This document shows, in pieces, positions 53,726 to 62,060 of a DNA stretch of 64,000 nt. The position numbers were made by a program, and so were the translations under genes. The stretch is taken from the NCBI RefSeq assembly GCF_900113865.1, contig NZ_FOQY01000021.1, positions 1 to 64,000 of the forward strand, written 5' to 3'. The notes below the pieces were generated by a model. The model was not told the DNA's origin. It was given only the letters and a program-made list of their open reading frames with translations, and did not search any database. This stretch comes from Streptosporangium canum. Its GTDB lineage: Bacteria > Actinomycetota > Actinomycetes > Streptosporangiales > Streptosporangiaceae. Position 1 is the stretch's first letter, and each line of letters begins with the position of its first letter.

Positions 53726-54238
53726 TCAACCCAGCCTGCCGGCGTAGGCCCGGGCGAACGCCTGCTGCGCCAGGACACCGGCCGGTCCGGCCAGGCGGGT
53801 GTACCACCGTCCGGGACGGGTGAACGCGCGGACGGTGAACCACACCCGTCCGTCCCCGGCCCGTTCGAGAAGGAAACTCTCCTCCCCGCTCGCGGGATGT
53901 CCGGGCAGCGTGCCGTAGGCGAATCCGGCCCGGTCGTCCTCCTCGCGCACCCACACCACCCGGCACGGCATGAGTATCCGCAACGGCCCGGCGCCGAGCC
54001 CGCAGACCAGGGTCACCCCGGGTGCGGCCCGGGGCGCGGACGCGACCGGGCGGAGCCCGAGCCGGGCGTGCACCCGCCAGGTGAGCAAGGACTCGGCGGC
54101 ACGGCCGAAGCTCAGCTCCGGCCCGAGGCGCCGCCGGTAGCGCAGGGCCCGGTAGCCGGGCGGGACCGTTCCGGTACGGCTCGCGCCGACGTCCGGATAG
54201 GAGAACTCCGCGTCGAGGTAACGCTCCAGAAGGTCCAT
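53726..54238 (-). CDS. DUF1990 family protein
   Basis: A 170-residue protein starting MDLLERYLDAEFSYPDVGAS, with the PGYRALRYRRRLG and GHPASGEESFLLERA motifs of DUF1990. The function is unknown. ATG 54238 lies 8 bases after the YndJ stop, with GTGAGGAG as ribosome binding site, so the two are one operon. The YndJ/DUF1990 pairing recurs in actinomycetes and bacilli. Confidence 0.87.
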   Translation of the reverse strand: MDLLERYLDAEFSYPDVGASRTGTVPPGYRALRYRRRLGPELSFGRAAESLLTWRVHARLGLRPVASAPRAAPGVTLVCGLGAGPLRILMPCRVVWVREEDDRAGFAYGTLPGHPASGEESFLLERAGDGRVWFTVRAFTRPGRWYTRLAGPAGVLAQQAFARAYAGRLG

Positions 54239-54246
54239 CTCGCTCC

Positions 54247-55062
54247 TCACAGGGGTTGGGGGCGCAGCCGGAGCCGGGCCCCGATCGCGCACAGGGCGAA
54301 TCCGAAGGCGTTCAGCAGGCCGTGGGTGGCGACCATCCAGCTCACCGGCGGCCTGGGCAGGCCCGCCGCCTCGCCCAGCGCCCAGCTCAGGGCCAGCACC
54401 ATGGACACCGCCAGGACCAGTGAGGACACGCCGAGAAGGAGACGGGTCGGGCGGTCGTGACCGCCCTGCCGTACCTCGGTGAGAGTCAGCAGGCCGACCA
54501 GCCACATACCCGCGGTGAGCACCACCGCACCGGCCAGCTCGAACCAGTCGCCGACGAAGTAGCCGGCCAGGACCAGCATCGTGCCGCCGGGCACGCTGAG
54601 CGCCGCCGTCCGGGCGAGCGGGCCGTCTCCGGCCGCGCGGCAGGTCAGGCCCGCCACCAGCGCCGCGGCGAAACCGGCGAAGTGGAAGTGGGCGACGGTC
54701 AGGGCGAGGATGCCGGGGGAGAAGCCCCACAGCGGGTGCCCCAGGCGTTCGGCGACCAGGGCGGTCGCGGCGATGGCGGGGGTGACCAGCGCGGTGAGAA
54801 CGGCGATCTCGCGGGGGAGCGGGGACCGTAGCGTCCGCAGGCGGAGTGGGGCCTGCAGTGCGAGCCAGACGGTCACGAGCGCGTAGGCCACGGCCAGGGC
54901 ACCGGCCCAGACGCCGCGGTCCAGCCACAGCGAGATCGCGCCCGGCACGGCCCCGAGCCACCACAGGCGGAGCAGGAGGCCCGGCACCTGGACGAGCCGC
55001 AGCCCGGCCGGGACCACCACGAGCATCCCGGCCGTCAAAATCACGTTGAGCAGGAGGCGCAT
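54247..55062 (-). CDS. YndJ family membrane protein
   Basis: A 271-residue polytopic protein with eight or so hydrophobic segments. HFHFAGFAAALVAGL and THGLLNAFGFALCAI contain the conserved His residues typical of YndJ. The His pattern within membrane spans suggests metal or haem-type chemistry, but no activity is known. ATG 55062 lies 15 bases after a perfect 18-bp palindrome, so it is under tight repression. Confidence 0.87.
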   Translation of the reverse strand: MRLLLNVILTAGMLVVVPAGLRLVQVPGLLLRLWWLGAVPGAISLWLDRGVWAGALAVAYALVTVWLALQAPLRLRTLRSPLPREIAVLTALVTPAIAATALVAERLGHPLWGFSPGILALTVAHFHFAGFAAALVAGLTCRAAGDGPLARTAALSVPGGTMLVLAGYFVGDWFELAGAVVLTAGMWLVGLLTLTEVRQGGHDRPTRLLLGVSSLVLAVSMVLALSWALGEAAGLPRPPVSWMVATHGLLNAFGFALCAIGARLRLRPQPL

Positions 55063-55076
55063 GAGGCCCTCTCATG

Positions 55077-55094
55077 TTCTGAACGCGTTCAGAA
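55077..55094. promoter_or_regulatory. Perfect 18-bp palindromic operator
   Basis: TTCTGAACGCGTTCAGAA is perfectly self-complementary and sits 15 bases before the YndJ start. Its form is typical of TetR operators, and a TetR gene is divergent 142 bases away. A second, imperfect inverted repeat (CTGTCA...TGACAG, 55173-55200) lies nearer that TetR gene. Confidence 0.8.
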
Positions 55095-55235
55095 ACCTGA
55101 CGGCATCAAGGTAACAGCCGGGTGGATCCCCCTCCCGGGGCCCCCTCCCCGGCGCGGGCCCGCCGGCCGACGGCTGTCAATCATGTAGGTGAATGACAGA
55201 GATCATCTAGCCGATTGATGCCGTATGGTCGGGAC

Positions 55236-55865
55236 ATGTCCACAGACCAGGAGCGCCCCGCACCGCGCAGGGCGGCCACCCCGGAGGAGCGCGGCAGGGC
55301 CGCCGAGCAGACCCGCGAGCGGATCCTGCGGGCGGCCGTCGAGGAGTTCGGCGCCAAGGGATACACCGGGGCGCGTACGGCGGGCATCGCCGCGCGGGCC
55401 GGCGTCAACCAGCAGCTGATCTCCTACCATTTCGGCGGCAAGCAGGGGCTGCTGGACGAGCTGCGCCGCCGCCGGCACGAGGAGCGGTCCGTGCTCGCGC
55501 CTCCTGGCTCCACCTTCGGGGAGTCGCTGGCGGCCTATCTCGACGCCACTCTCGACCGGCCCGACTGGGCCAGGCTGGTGATCTGGCAGGCGCTCGGCGA
55601 CGGTCCGGGCGACAGTTCCGAGGCGGCCGGACGGCAGCGCGCCGGGCTGCGCGAGGGGGTGGACGCGATCCGGCGCCGGCAGGCCGACGGCGAGCTCACC
55701 ACCGCCGTCCAGCCGGAGTTCATCGCCCTCGTCTCGCACGTGCTGGCGTTCGCCCCGGTGGCGACGCCGCAGTTCGTGGCGGGCGTCCTCGACGTCGAGC
55801 CCTGCTCGGAGGACTACCGTGAGTGGGTCGGCGAGCAGCTCGCCGCCCTGCTCCGCCCCGCGTGA
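55236..55865 (+). CDS. TetR family transcriptional regulator of the YndJ/DUF1990 operon
   Basis: A 209-residue regulator with helix-turn-helix GYTGARTAGIAARAGVNQQLISYHFGGK-type sequence (recognition helix VNQQLISYHF) and a helical C-terminal domain. ATG 55236 (MSTDQER) is chosen; ATG 55215 would add seven residues. It is divergent from YndJ and most likely binds the palindrome at 55077. A nonanucleotide tandem repeat starts within its last codons. Confidence 0.9.
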   Translation: MSTDQERPAPRRAATPEERGRAAEQTRERILRAAVEEFGAKGYTGARTAGIAARAGVNQQLISYHFGGKQGLLDELRRRRHEERSVLAPPGSTFGESLAAYLDATLDRPDWARLVIWQALGDGPGDSSEAAGRQRAGLREGVDAIRRRQADGELTTAVQPEFIALVSHVLAFAPVATPQFVAGVLDVEPCSEDYREWVGEQLAALLRPA

Positions 55866-55903
55866 CCCGCGTGACCCGCGTGACCCGGACGGTCCGGACG
55901 GTC
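55859..55903 (+). repeat. Nonanucleotide tandem repeats at the TetR stop
   Basis: CGCGTGACC occurs three times (55859-55885), followed by CGGACGGTC twice (55886-55903). The first unit includes the TetR stop codon, so slippage could alter the end of the protein. Confidence 0.75.
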
Positions 55904-56038
55904 CGGGCCGCGCGCCGCGAGGGCCCGCTGCCGTTGGCCGGGCTGCTCACCGGGACGGCCCGCCACCGTCCGCCGGGCCTGTCGCGCCGGCGGAAAACCG
56001 GTTGGCCGATGACGTCGCGGCAGGAAAGTATGGCCGTC

Positions 56039-56779
56039 ATGTCACTGCGCTTCCACGAGATCGCCGAGAGCGGTCATCGCATCCTCAACCCGTTCACCGA
56101 AGAGAAGCTGGCGCTGCTCGGAGAGGTCGCCCGGCTCAGGCCGGGCATGCGCCAGCTCGACCTGGCGTGCGGGAAGGCGGAGCTGCTCTGCCAGTGGTCC
56201 CTGCGCCACGGGATCGAGGGCGTCGGAGTCGACATCAGCGAGGTCTTCCTGAGCGCGGCCCGGGAGCGGGCGCGTGAGCTCGGGGTCGGCGACCGGCTCC
56301 GCTTCGAGCGGGAGGACGCGGGGGCCTACCGGGCGGAGCCGGAGGCGTTCGACGTCGTGTCCTGCATCGGGGCGTCCTGGATCGGCGGCGGGCTGGAGGG
56401 AACGGTCGAGCTGATGCTCCCCGCGCTCAAGGAGGGCGGGATCCTCCTCGTCGGCGAGCCGTACTGGATCTCCACGCCGCCGGAGGAGGCATACGAGGTG
56501 CTGGGTTTCGGCGCGGAGGCGTTCAGCTCGCTGGCCGGGACCTTCGACCGGTTCGAGGCGGCCGGGGTCGAGGTGCTGGAGATGGTCCTCGCCGACCAGG
56601 ACAGCTGGGATCGCTACGTGGCGAGCCAGTGGTGGACGCTGAGCGACTGGCTCCGCGACAATCCCGCCGACCCCGACGTCGAGGAGGTGCGCGAGTTCCT
56701 GGAGCGCGCCCGCCGCTCGCATGTGGAGTACGGCAGGCGGCACCTCGGCTGGGGTGTCTTCGTGCTGCGCCGCCGTTGA
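56039..56779 (+). CDS. Class I SAM-dependent methyltransferase
   Basis: A 246-residue methyltransferase. It starts MSLRFHEIAESGHRILNPF; motif I is LDLACGKAELLCQWS with the following acidic GVGVDIS, then DVVSCIGASW. Substrate unknown. ATG 56039 is preferred by family resemblance; ATG 56030 has AGGA four bases upstream and would add three residues. It is separated from the TetR gene by the tandem repeats and stands alone before a TetR-type operator. Confidence 0.88.
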   Translation: MSLRFHEIAESGHRILNPFTEEKLALLGEVARLRPGMRQLDLACGKAELLCQWSLRHGIEGVGVDISEVFLSAARERARELGVGDRLRFEREDAGAYRAEPEAFDVVSCIGASWIGGGLEGTVELMLPALKEGGILLVGEPYWISTPPEEAYEVLGFGAEAFSSLAGTFDRFEAAGVEVLEMVLADQDSWDRYVASQWWTLSDWLRDNPADPDVEEVREFLERARRSHVEYGRRHLGWGVFVLRRR

Positions 56780-56812
56780 CTGCTACTGACGGGTAAGCAT
56801 AGGTTCCCAGAT

Positions 56813-56826
56813 ACCGACTGGTCGGT
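56813..56826. promoter_or_regulatory. TetR-type palindrome before the SDR gene
   Basis: ACCGACTGGTCGGT: 6-bp perfect arms around TG, 14 bases before the SDR start. No regulator gene is adjacent, and the nearby TetR gene at 55236 has a different palindrome beside it. Confidence 0.7.
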
Positions 56827-56839
56827 TAAGGGAGCTTCT

Positions 56840-57631
56840 ATGCGGGTGCGGGACAAGGTCGTCGTGGTGACCGGGGCCGCGAGCGGGATCGGGCGGGCGA
56901 TGGCCCTGCGCTTCGCCGCCGAGGGTGCGGCCGGGGTGCTGGTCGCCGACCTCGACGAGGTGGGCGCGACGGAGGTGGCCAAGGAGATCGGCGACCGGGC
57001 GGTGGCCGTACGGGCCGACGTGTCCGTCGAGGACGACGTCCGCGGCCTGGTCACCACCGCGGAGAGCGCCTTCGGGCCGATCGGCCTGTTCTGCTCCAAC
57101 GCCGGGATCATCACCGGTCACGGGCTGGACGCCACCGACATGGAGTGGACCAGGACCATCGCGGTCAACGTCCTGGCCCACGTCTACGCGGCGCGGGCCG
57201 TCGTGCCCGGTATGGTCGAGCGCGGCGAGGGCTACCTGCTCACCACCTGTTCGGCGGCCGGGCTGGTGAGCTGCCCCGGCGACGCCCCCTACGCGGTGAC
57301 CAAGTCGGCCGCGATCTCCTTCGCCGAGTGGGTGGCCATCCACTACGCGACCAAGGGCGTGAAGGTCAGCGTGCTCTGCCCGCAGGGCGTGCGCACCGGG
57401 ATGTTCGAGCGGGGGATCGCCGAGGACCATCTCACCGCCAGGGCGGTGGGCGCCTCCGGCGCCATCCTCGATCCCGCCGCGGTGGCCGGTGCGGTGGTCG
57501 AGGGCCTGGAGGCCGAACGGTTCCACATCTTCCCGCACCCCGAGGTCGCCGAGTTCGTCCGGCGCAAGGCCGACGACCCGGACCGCTGGCTGGCAGGGAT
57601 GGCCCGTTTCGTCGACTCCCTGGAGGGATGA
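56840..57631 (+). CDS. Short-chain dehydrogenase/reductase
   Basis: A 263-residue Rossmann oxidoreductase. The cofactor motif is TGAASGIG near residue 11, NAG follows in FCSNAGI, and the catalytic Tyr and Lys are in PYAVTKSAAISF with the preceding Ser in TTCSAAG. Substrate unknown. ATG 56840 follows AGGGAGC. Its stop overlaps the next start (ATGATGA), so the SDR and the SCO6745-like gene are translated together. Confidence 0.93.
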   Translation: MRVRDKVVVVTGAASGIGRAMALRFAAEGAAGVLVADLDEVGATEVAKEIGDRAVAVRADVSVEDDVRGLVTTAESAFGPIGLFCSNAGIITGHGLDATDMEWTRTIAVNVLAHVYAARAVVPGMVERGEGYLLTTCSAAGLVSCPGDAPYAVTKSAAISFAEWVAIHYATKGVKVSVLCPQGVRTGMFERGIAEDHLTARAVGASGAILDPAAVAGAVVEGLEAERFHIFPHPEVAEFVRRKADDPDRWLAGMARFVDSLEG

Positions 57632-58464
57632 TGACCGACGTCCGGCTGGCCCGGCAGTCCTGGCGCCGCCTGGAGCCCGTCCACGGAATGATCTATTTCG
57701 TGCCCGAGGCCGCCGAGCGCTACGCCGCGCTCGGCCTGGAGCCCCAGGCGGGTTACTTCGCCTCCCGCGGAGCGGCCTTCGGGACCGCCTCGCCCGAGCT
57801 GGTCATCGCGACCTTCTACAACTTCTGCCCCACCCTGGTACGGCGGGCGCTCCCGGCCGCCTGGGGCGTCGCGACCCCCGAGAAGGTGATCGAGGCCCGC
57901 CTCGACGCCGTCGGCGCGGCCCTGCGCCGGGCGGGCATCCACGAGATCCCGGTCCTCGCCGAGACGACGGCGCTGGCCAGACACGCCGCGGAGCAGGCCG
58001 TCGAGCACCTGCAGGGCCGCCCGCTGTTCGCCGCGCACGCCGCGCTGCCCTGGCCGGACGACCCGCTGCTGGAGCTCTGGCACGCCCAGACCCTGCTGCG
58101 CGAGTTCCGGGGTGACGGTCATGTCGCGGCCCTGACGGCCGAGGGGATCGGCGGCCTGGACGCGCTGATCCTGCACGGCGCGACCGGGCAGATGCCCACG
58201 GTCTTCCTGAAGGTCAGCCGGGGCTGGCCGGAGGAGGAGTGGGCGGCGGCCGAGGAGGCGCTGCGCGGACGCGGGCTGCTGGACGGCGACGAGCTCACCG
58301 AGGAGGGCGGCGCGCTGCGGCAGCGGATCGAGGACCGCACCGACGAGCTGGCCCTCCCCGCCTACGCCGCGCTCTCGGACGACGAGCTCGCCCGGCTGGC
58401 CGAGCTGGCCCGGGTCTTCGGCCGGGCCGTGGTCGACGCGGGCCTGCTCACGTTCTCCCTGTGA
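57631..58464 (+). CDS. SCO6745 family protein
   Basis: A 277-residue soluble protein recognised as SCO6745-like from its opening SWRRLEPVHGMIYFVPEA and GLEPQAGYFASRGAAFG. The C-terminal part has a winged-helix look (LTAEGIGGLDALILHGAT, then DGDELTEEGGALRQRIEDRT). The function is unknown. The start is ATG 57628 or 57631, both overlapping the SDR stop. Confidence 0.85.
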   Translation: MTDVRLARQSWRRLEPVHGMIYFVPEAAERYAALGLEPQAGYFASRGAAFGTASPELVIATFYNFCPTLVRRALPAAWGVATPEKVIEARLDAVGAALRRAGIHEIPVLAETTALARHAAEQAVEHLQGRPLFAAHAALPWPDDPLLELWHAQTLLREFRGDGHVAALTAEGIGGLDALILHGATGQMPTVFLKVSRGWPEEEWAAAEEALRGRGLLDGDELTEEGGALRQRIEDRTDELALPAYAALSDDELARLAELARVFGRAVVDAGLLTFSL

Positions 58465-58537
58465 GGCCGCCCCCCGGCAACCGGCCCGGCGTGCTCGCTC
58501 CGGCACGGGAGCGGCACCCCGGCGGTTCCGCCGGTGG

Positions 58538-59785
58538 TCAGTCCTCGGCGGTCGGGTCGGCGACCTGGCCGACGAACAGCGGGGTCAGCGTCGGCCGGTG
58601 GACGATCGCGAAGGCGAACGGGTGGTCGGCGCGGATCTCGGCCTCGGGCGAGGGCATGGCCATCACGGGGAAGGCGAGGCCGGTGACGGCGGCGGCCTCG
58701 GTGCCCCACTCGTCCACGGTGATGGTGGCGCGGTGCGTCGCCTGGCCGAGGAACGCGCCGTCGGCGATGCCGGAGTAGTCGGAGCCGTCCAGACCGAGCT
58801 CCCGCAGCGGCTCCTGCAGGCTCAGAGCCGTGGAGAAGTCCCACCGGGGCATGACGACCGTGACCGGGGTCTCCCTGAGCCCGGCGGCCACCTCCGCCAT
58901 CACGGCCGGGGCGAGCAGCCCGGCGGGGGGCCCGCCCGCTCGCGGCAGGAGGACCCACATGGCCAGGTCGCCCTTGGCGTAGCGGAGCTCGACGGCCTGC
59001 CAGTCCGCCCCGGAGGCGTAGCCGAAGGTCCCCGCCTGGCGCATCAGGGTCGTCCGCGCGGTCGTCCCGTCGGCGCGGGTGAAGGCGGCGTTCTCCTCCG
59101 GCGGGTCGGTGAACGCCGTCGCCCACTCGGCCTTGAGGTAGACGGCGTTGGCGATGACCAGCCGGGTCCCCGGGTCCAGCCGGTCGAACACCTTCTTGAT
59201 CCGCCCGGCGGTCTGCCTGTCCGCCCACGCGTCGATGACTCCGGCGGCGTCCCCGGTGAAGTCCACCTGCCGTACGCCGGCGCCGTACTGCGCGGCGAGC
59301 GTGCGCAGGAACTCCGGCCTGACGCTCAGCCCCTCCTGGGTGAACAGACCGCTGGCCACGCCGACGATCGGCGCGGCCGGCTCGCTCTCCTGCGCGTCCC
59401 GTCTGACGTCCGGGGTGGGCGCGGGCGGCGGGCCGTCGAGCGTGACGATCTGCCGGGTGAGGGCGTTGAAGGAGGTGTGCGGCCCCTCGGCGGGGAAGCC
59501 GAAGACCTCGTCCAGCTCCGGTCCCGTCCCGCCGCCCGCGCCCGCCCTGGCCATGCCGTAGGCGTGGCCGATGCTCAGCGGGGACAGGACGGCGTTGGCG
59601 CCGGGCCTGGCGGTCGCCGCGAGCAGGGCGTGGCCGAACGCGGTCAGCCCGCGCACGGTCTCCTCGACCGGGGGCTCCGCCGGGGTCTCCCGCCCGACCC
59701 CCTCGGCGGTGATCACGCGGGCCTGCGGCGTACCGCAGGCGGCGAGGGCGGCGACGGCCAGCAGGGCGGTGAACAGACGGCGCAT
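58538..59785 (-). CDS. Serpin family lipoprotein
   Basis: A 415-residue protein with a lipoprotein signal peptide (MRRLFTALLAVAALAAC, lipobox Leu14-Ala-Ala-Cys17), so it is anchored on the outer face of the membrane. The serpin fold shows VLSPLSIGHAYGMA, ANAVYLKAEWATAF, the breach and shutter strands, and an inhibitory-type hinge DEWGTEAAAVTGLA. The reactive loop continues FPVMAMPS; by counting from the hinge Gly, P1 would fall at Met, suggesting a chymotrypsin- or elastase-like target. Bacterial serpins are known but uncommon. The 3' end converges on the SCO6745-like gene. Confidence 0.9.
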   Translation of the reverse strand: MRRLFTALLAVAALAACGTPQARVITAEGVGRETPAEPPVEETVRGLTAFGHALLAATARPGANAVLSPLSIGHAYGMARAGAGGGTGPELDEVFGFPAEGPHTSFNALTRQIVTLDGPPPAPTPDVRRDAQESEPAAPIVGVASGLFTQEGLSVRPEFLRTLAAQYGAGVRQVDFTGDAAGVIDAWADRQTAGRIKKVFDRLDPGTRLVIANAVYLKAEWATAFTDPPEENAAFTRADGTTARTTLMRQAGTFGYASGADWQAVELRYAKGDLAMWVLLPRAGGPPAGLLAPAVMAEVAAGLRETPVTVVMPRWDFSTALSLQEPLRELGLDGSDYSGIADGAFLGQATHRATITVDEWGTEAAAVTGLAFPVMAMPSPEAEIRADHPFAFAIVHRPTLTPLFVGQVADPTAED

Positions 59786-59885
59786 GCCCCTGACACGTAT
59801 GCCGCCGCCGGGCGGTTCAACTCGGCGTTCCGTGGGAGGGCGGCTTCGGGGACGGTTTCAAGGGTGGGCCCAGGTCGGGGCGGGG

Positions 59886-60485
59886 TCAGGTCAGGGCGGC
59901 GGAGGCGCCCGCGCCGATCAGGGCGACGGCCCACACGAGGTCGAGGTTGAACCACGCCTTGCGGAGCACCGCGACCCCCAGTCGCTCGTAGACGATCACG
60001 GCCAGGGCGGTGATCGTCGCGAGCATGGAGAGCGTGTGGATCGCGGTCGCCAGCAGGCTCTGCGAGGCCAGCGAGGCGGCGCCGTGCCCGGCGTGCAGGG
60101 TGATCGGAAGCACCATCAGGCCGGCGCCGTGGGCGGTGGCCATCAGGAACGACCACCCGGCGAGCTGCCAGCGGGTCACCTTCATCCCGACCCAGCGGGG
60201 ATGGCGCCGCCGTACCAGCCGCCAGACCCCGAACCCGCACACCAGGGCCGCCACGCCGTAGGAGATGAGCCTGGGCGGGGCGGCCAGGCGTGCCACGGAC
60301 ACCAGCGCGAGCGTGATCAGCACCGATCCCGCATGCCCGAGCACGATGGGCGGCAGTGCGCGCAGCACCGCCGCGCGCGAGCGTTCCTGCAGGCCGAGGG
60401 CTACCGCGAAGAGCCAGCCCATGGCCGGGTTCAGGCCGTGGAAGGCGCCGAGCCCGGCCAGGATCAGCACGGAGGTCAGATCCAT
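59886..60485 (-). CDS. Six-span membrane protein with GxxHGxNP motif
   Basis: A 199-residue protein with about six hydrophobic segments. The N-terminal GAFHGLNPAMGW resembles the HGxxP motifs of nickel/cobalt and related cation exporters, but the second half does not match a named family; ATAHGAGLMVLP and LHAGHGAASL add further in-membrane His residues. It lies 37 bases downstream of the methanethiol-oxidase-like gene on the same strand and is probably cotranscribed with it. Function is unknown; metal supply or thiol export are possibilities. Confidence 0.65.
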   Translation of the reverse strand: MDLTSVLILAGLGAFHGLNPAMGWLFAVALGLQERSRAAVLRALPPIVLGHAGSVLITLALVSVARLAAPPRLISYGVAALVCGFGVWRLVRRRHPRWVGMKVTRWQLAGWSFLMATAHGAGLMVLPITLHAGHGAASLASQSLLATAIHTLSMLATITALAVIVYERLGVAVLRKAWFNLDLVWAVALIGAGASAALT

Positions 60486-60522
60486 CGGGCGCGCCCCGCC
60501 GTGGTCATGGACCGGGCCGTGA

Positions 60523-61908
60523 TCACGGGAAGCAGTAGGAGTCGGACGAGGAGTCGCCGCCCTGCAGGCGGATCTGGTGGGCCCGGCGGCCGTCGGCGGC
60601 GAAGTCGACGAAGAAGCCGGGGTCGAGGGAGATCGAGCCGTCGTCGGCGATGTCCACCTTGGCCATCCAGCCGGAGATCCCGTCGGGGTAGAAGACGTCG
60701 TCCCAGGAACGGTAGAGCGAGTTGGTGAAGTAGACCCGCCGCCCGTCCCTGCTGGCCTCGACCATCTGGGGCCCGCCGTTCAGCGCCCGCTCCGGGGCGG
60801 CCGGGTGGGCGTCGCGCCGGGCGATGCCGCCGAGCCGGACCGAGCCGGTCTCCCGGGGGGCGAACGGGTCGGAGACGTCATAGGCCTTGAGCTCGCCCGT
60901 GCCCCAGCAGGAGACCAGCAGGGTCCGGTCGTCAAGGGTCAGCGAGATGTCGCTGACCAGCGGCGGAACCGCGCCGAACTGCTTGAGCGGCTCCGGCAGC
61001 AGGTCGGCCGGGGCCGGCTCGGCCGGGATGGTGATGGTCTTGAGGGCCTTCCAGACCCCGTCCTCCAGGTACCAGGTGAAGATGTTGGCCGACAGGTCCT
61101 CGACGTTGATCACGGTGTTGACGAAGCCGTAGGTCTTGGTCGGGTCGTGGGCGGGGCGCAGCTCCAGGGTCATCTGGTGCTGGTCGCCCAGGTCGATCTC
61201 CTGCAGGTGCCTGCGCTTGGTCAGGTCCCAGAGGTGCAGCTTGTGGCCGTACTCCCGGCCGACCAGCAACTCCAGCGAGGGCCCCGCCTCGATCTGGTTC
61301 GGCGTGCCCCACTCGCTTGTGATCATCGTGTCGTGGCCGAGGTGCCACCAGAAGTCGTAGTGCAGCTTCTGCGTCCCCCGGTCCGCCTCCCAGCGGCCCT
61401 TGGGCTCGAAGGTGTCGTGGTCGAGCGTGAACACCCCGCCCGGCGTGTCGCCGTCCACGTTGCCGAGCGCGCTGACGTAGATCGCGTCGGTGCCGCAGTG
61501 GACGGTGTGCGGGCGGCTGTAGCCGGTCTTCGCGAAGATCGTTTCTGGTTCGATCGTCTTGACGAGCCTGGGATGCCAGGGATCGTCCTTGACGTCGAAG
61601 ATGTAGATCCTGCTGGACCGCAGGCCGGGCACGACCAGGTAACGCCGCTCGACGTGCGGGTGCGGGGCGTACGGGCACAGGGCCGCACTGCAGACGTTCC
61701 ACCCGAAATGATGGAGTTCGTCACCCGGGACGGACATGTCGTGCACGTTGACGATCGACCCGTCGGACAGGTCGATCGTGGCGAGCCCGTCGGGGCGCCC
61801 ATCGCCGGCGGTGTCGAGTAAGGCCACATAGGCGAGCTCTTCCCGGGGGGCCAGCATGGCCTCACGGGCGGACGGGTAGAAGGTGGGATCGGGCTGGACG
61901 AGTGCCAT
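60523..61908 (-). CDS. Selenium-binding protein 56 / methanethiol oxidase family
   Basis: A 461-residue seven-bladed propeller protein. Family segments include ELHHFGWNVCSAALC, RPHTVHCGTDAIYVSALGN, and SEWGTPNQIEAGPSLELL. The family includes copper-dependent methanethiol oxidases that give formaldehyde, sulfide and peroxide; the His residues in DDELHHFGW, RPHTVHC and similar strands are candidate metal ligands. ATG 61908 has GGAGCCC upstream. An inverted repeat sits 27 bases before the start. The membrane protein at 59886 follows in the same operon. Confidence 0.92.
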   Translation of the reverse strand: MALVQPDPTFYPSAREAMLAPREELAYVALLDTAGDGRPDGLATIDLSDGSIVNVHDMSVPGDELHHFGWNVCSAALCPYAPHPHVERRYLVVPGLRSSRIYIFDVKDDPWHPRLVKTIEPETIFAKTGYSRPHTVHCGTDAIYVSALGNVDGDTPGGVFTLDHDTFEPKGRWEADRGTQKLHYDFWWHLGHDTMITSEWGTPNQIEAGPSLELLVGREYGHKLHLWDLTKRRHLQEIDLGDQHQMTLELRPAHDPTKTYGFVNTVINVEDLSANIFTWYLEDGVWKALKTITIPAEPAPADLLPEPLKQFGAVPPLVSDISLTLDDRTLLVSCWGTGELKAYDVSDPFAPRETGSVRLGGIARRDAHPAAPERALNGGPQMVEASRDGRRVYFTNSLYRSWDDVFYPDGISGWMAKVDIADDGSISLDPGFFVDFAADGRRAHQIRLQGGDSSSDSYCFP

Positions 61909-61934
61909 GGCGGGCTCCTGGGCCGAGATCAATA

Positions 61935-61953
61935 TCCTACTAATGTTGTAGGA
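61935..61953. promoter_or_regulatory. Inverted repeat before the methanethiol-oxidase-like gene
   Basis: TCCTAC, seven bases, GTAGGA, in the AT-rich leader 27 bases from the start codon. The CTAC...GTAG pattern resembles BlaI/MecI/CopY-type operators; no such regulator is in the window. Confidence 0.55.
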
Positions 61954-62013
61954 AAACTCTCCGCTGTCTAGGGGTCATTTTAGGTAACCGGCGCAGCCGG
62001 AGCGCGGGCGGGC

Positions 62014-62045
62014 ACCCCCGCCGAGCCGTACGGCCCGGCGGGGGT
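62014..62045. terminator. Strong hairpin after metE
   Basis: A 15-bp stem ACCCCCGCCGAGCCG / CGGCCCGGCGGGGGT (one G-U pair) with a two-base TA turn, between metE and the methanethiol-oxidase gene. It lies 16 bases past the metE stop. Confidence 0.75.
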
Positions 62046-62060
62046 CGCCGTCGGTGTCTT

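Noticed and set aside
55173..55200. CTGTCA...TGACAG upstream of the TetR gene as a second operator.
   Set aside because: The arms are only 6 bp with a 16-base spacer and do not resemble the nearby perfect palindrome; not strong enough to list separately.
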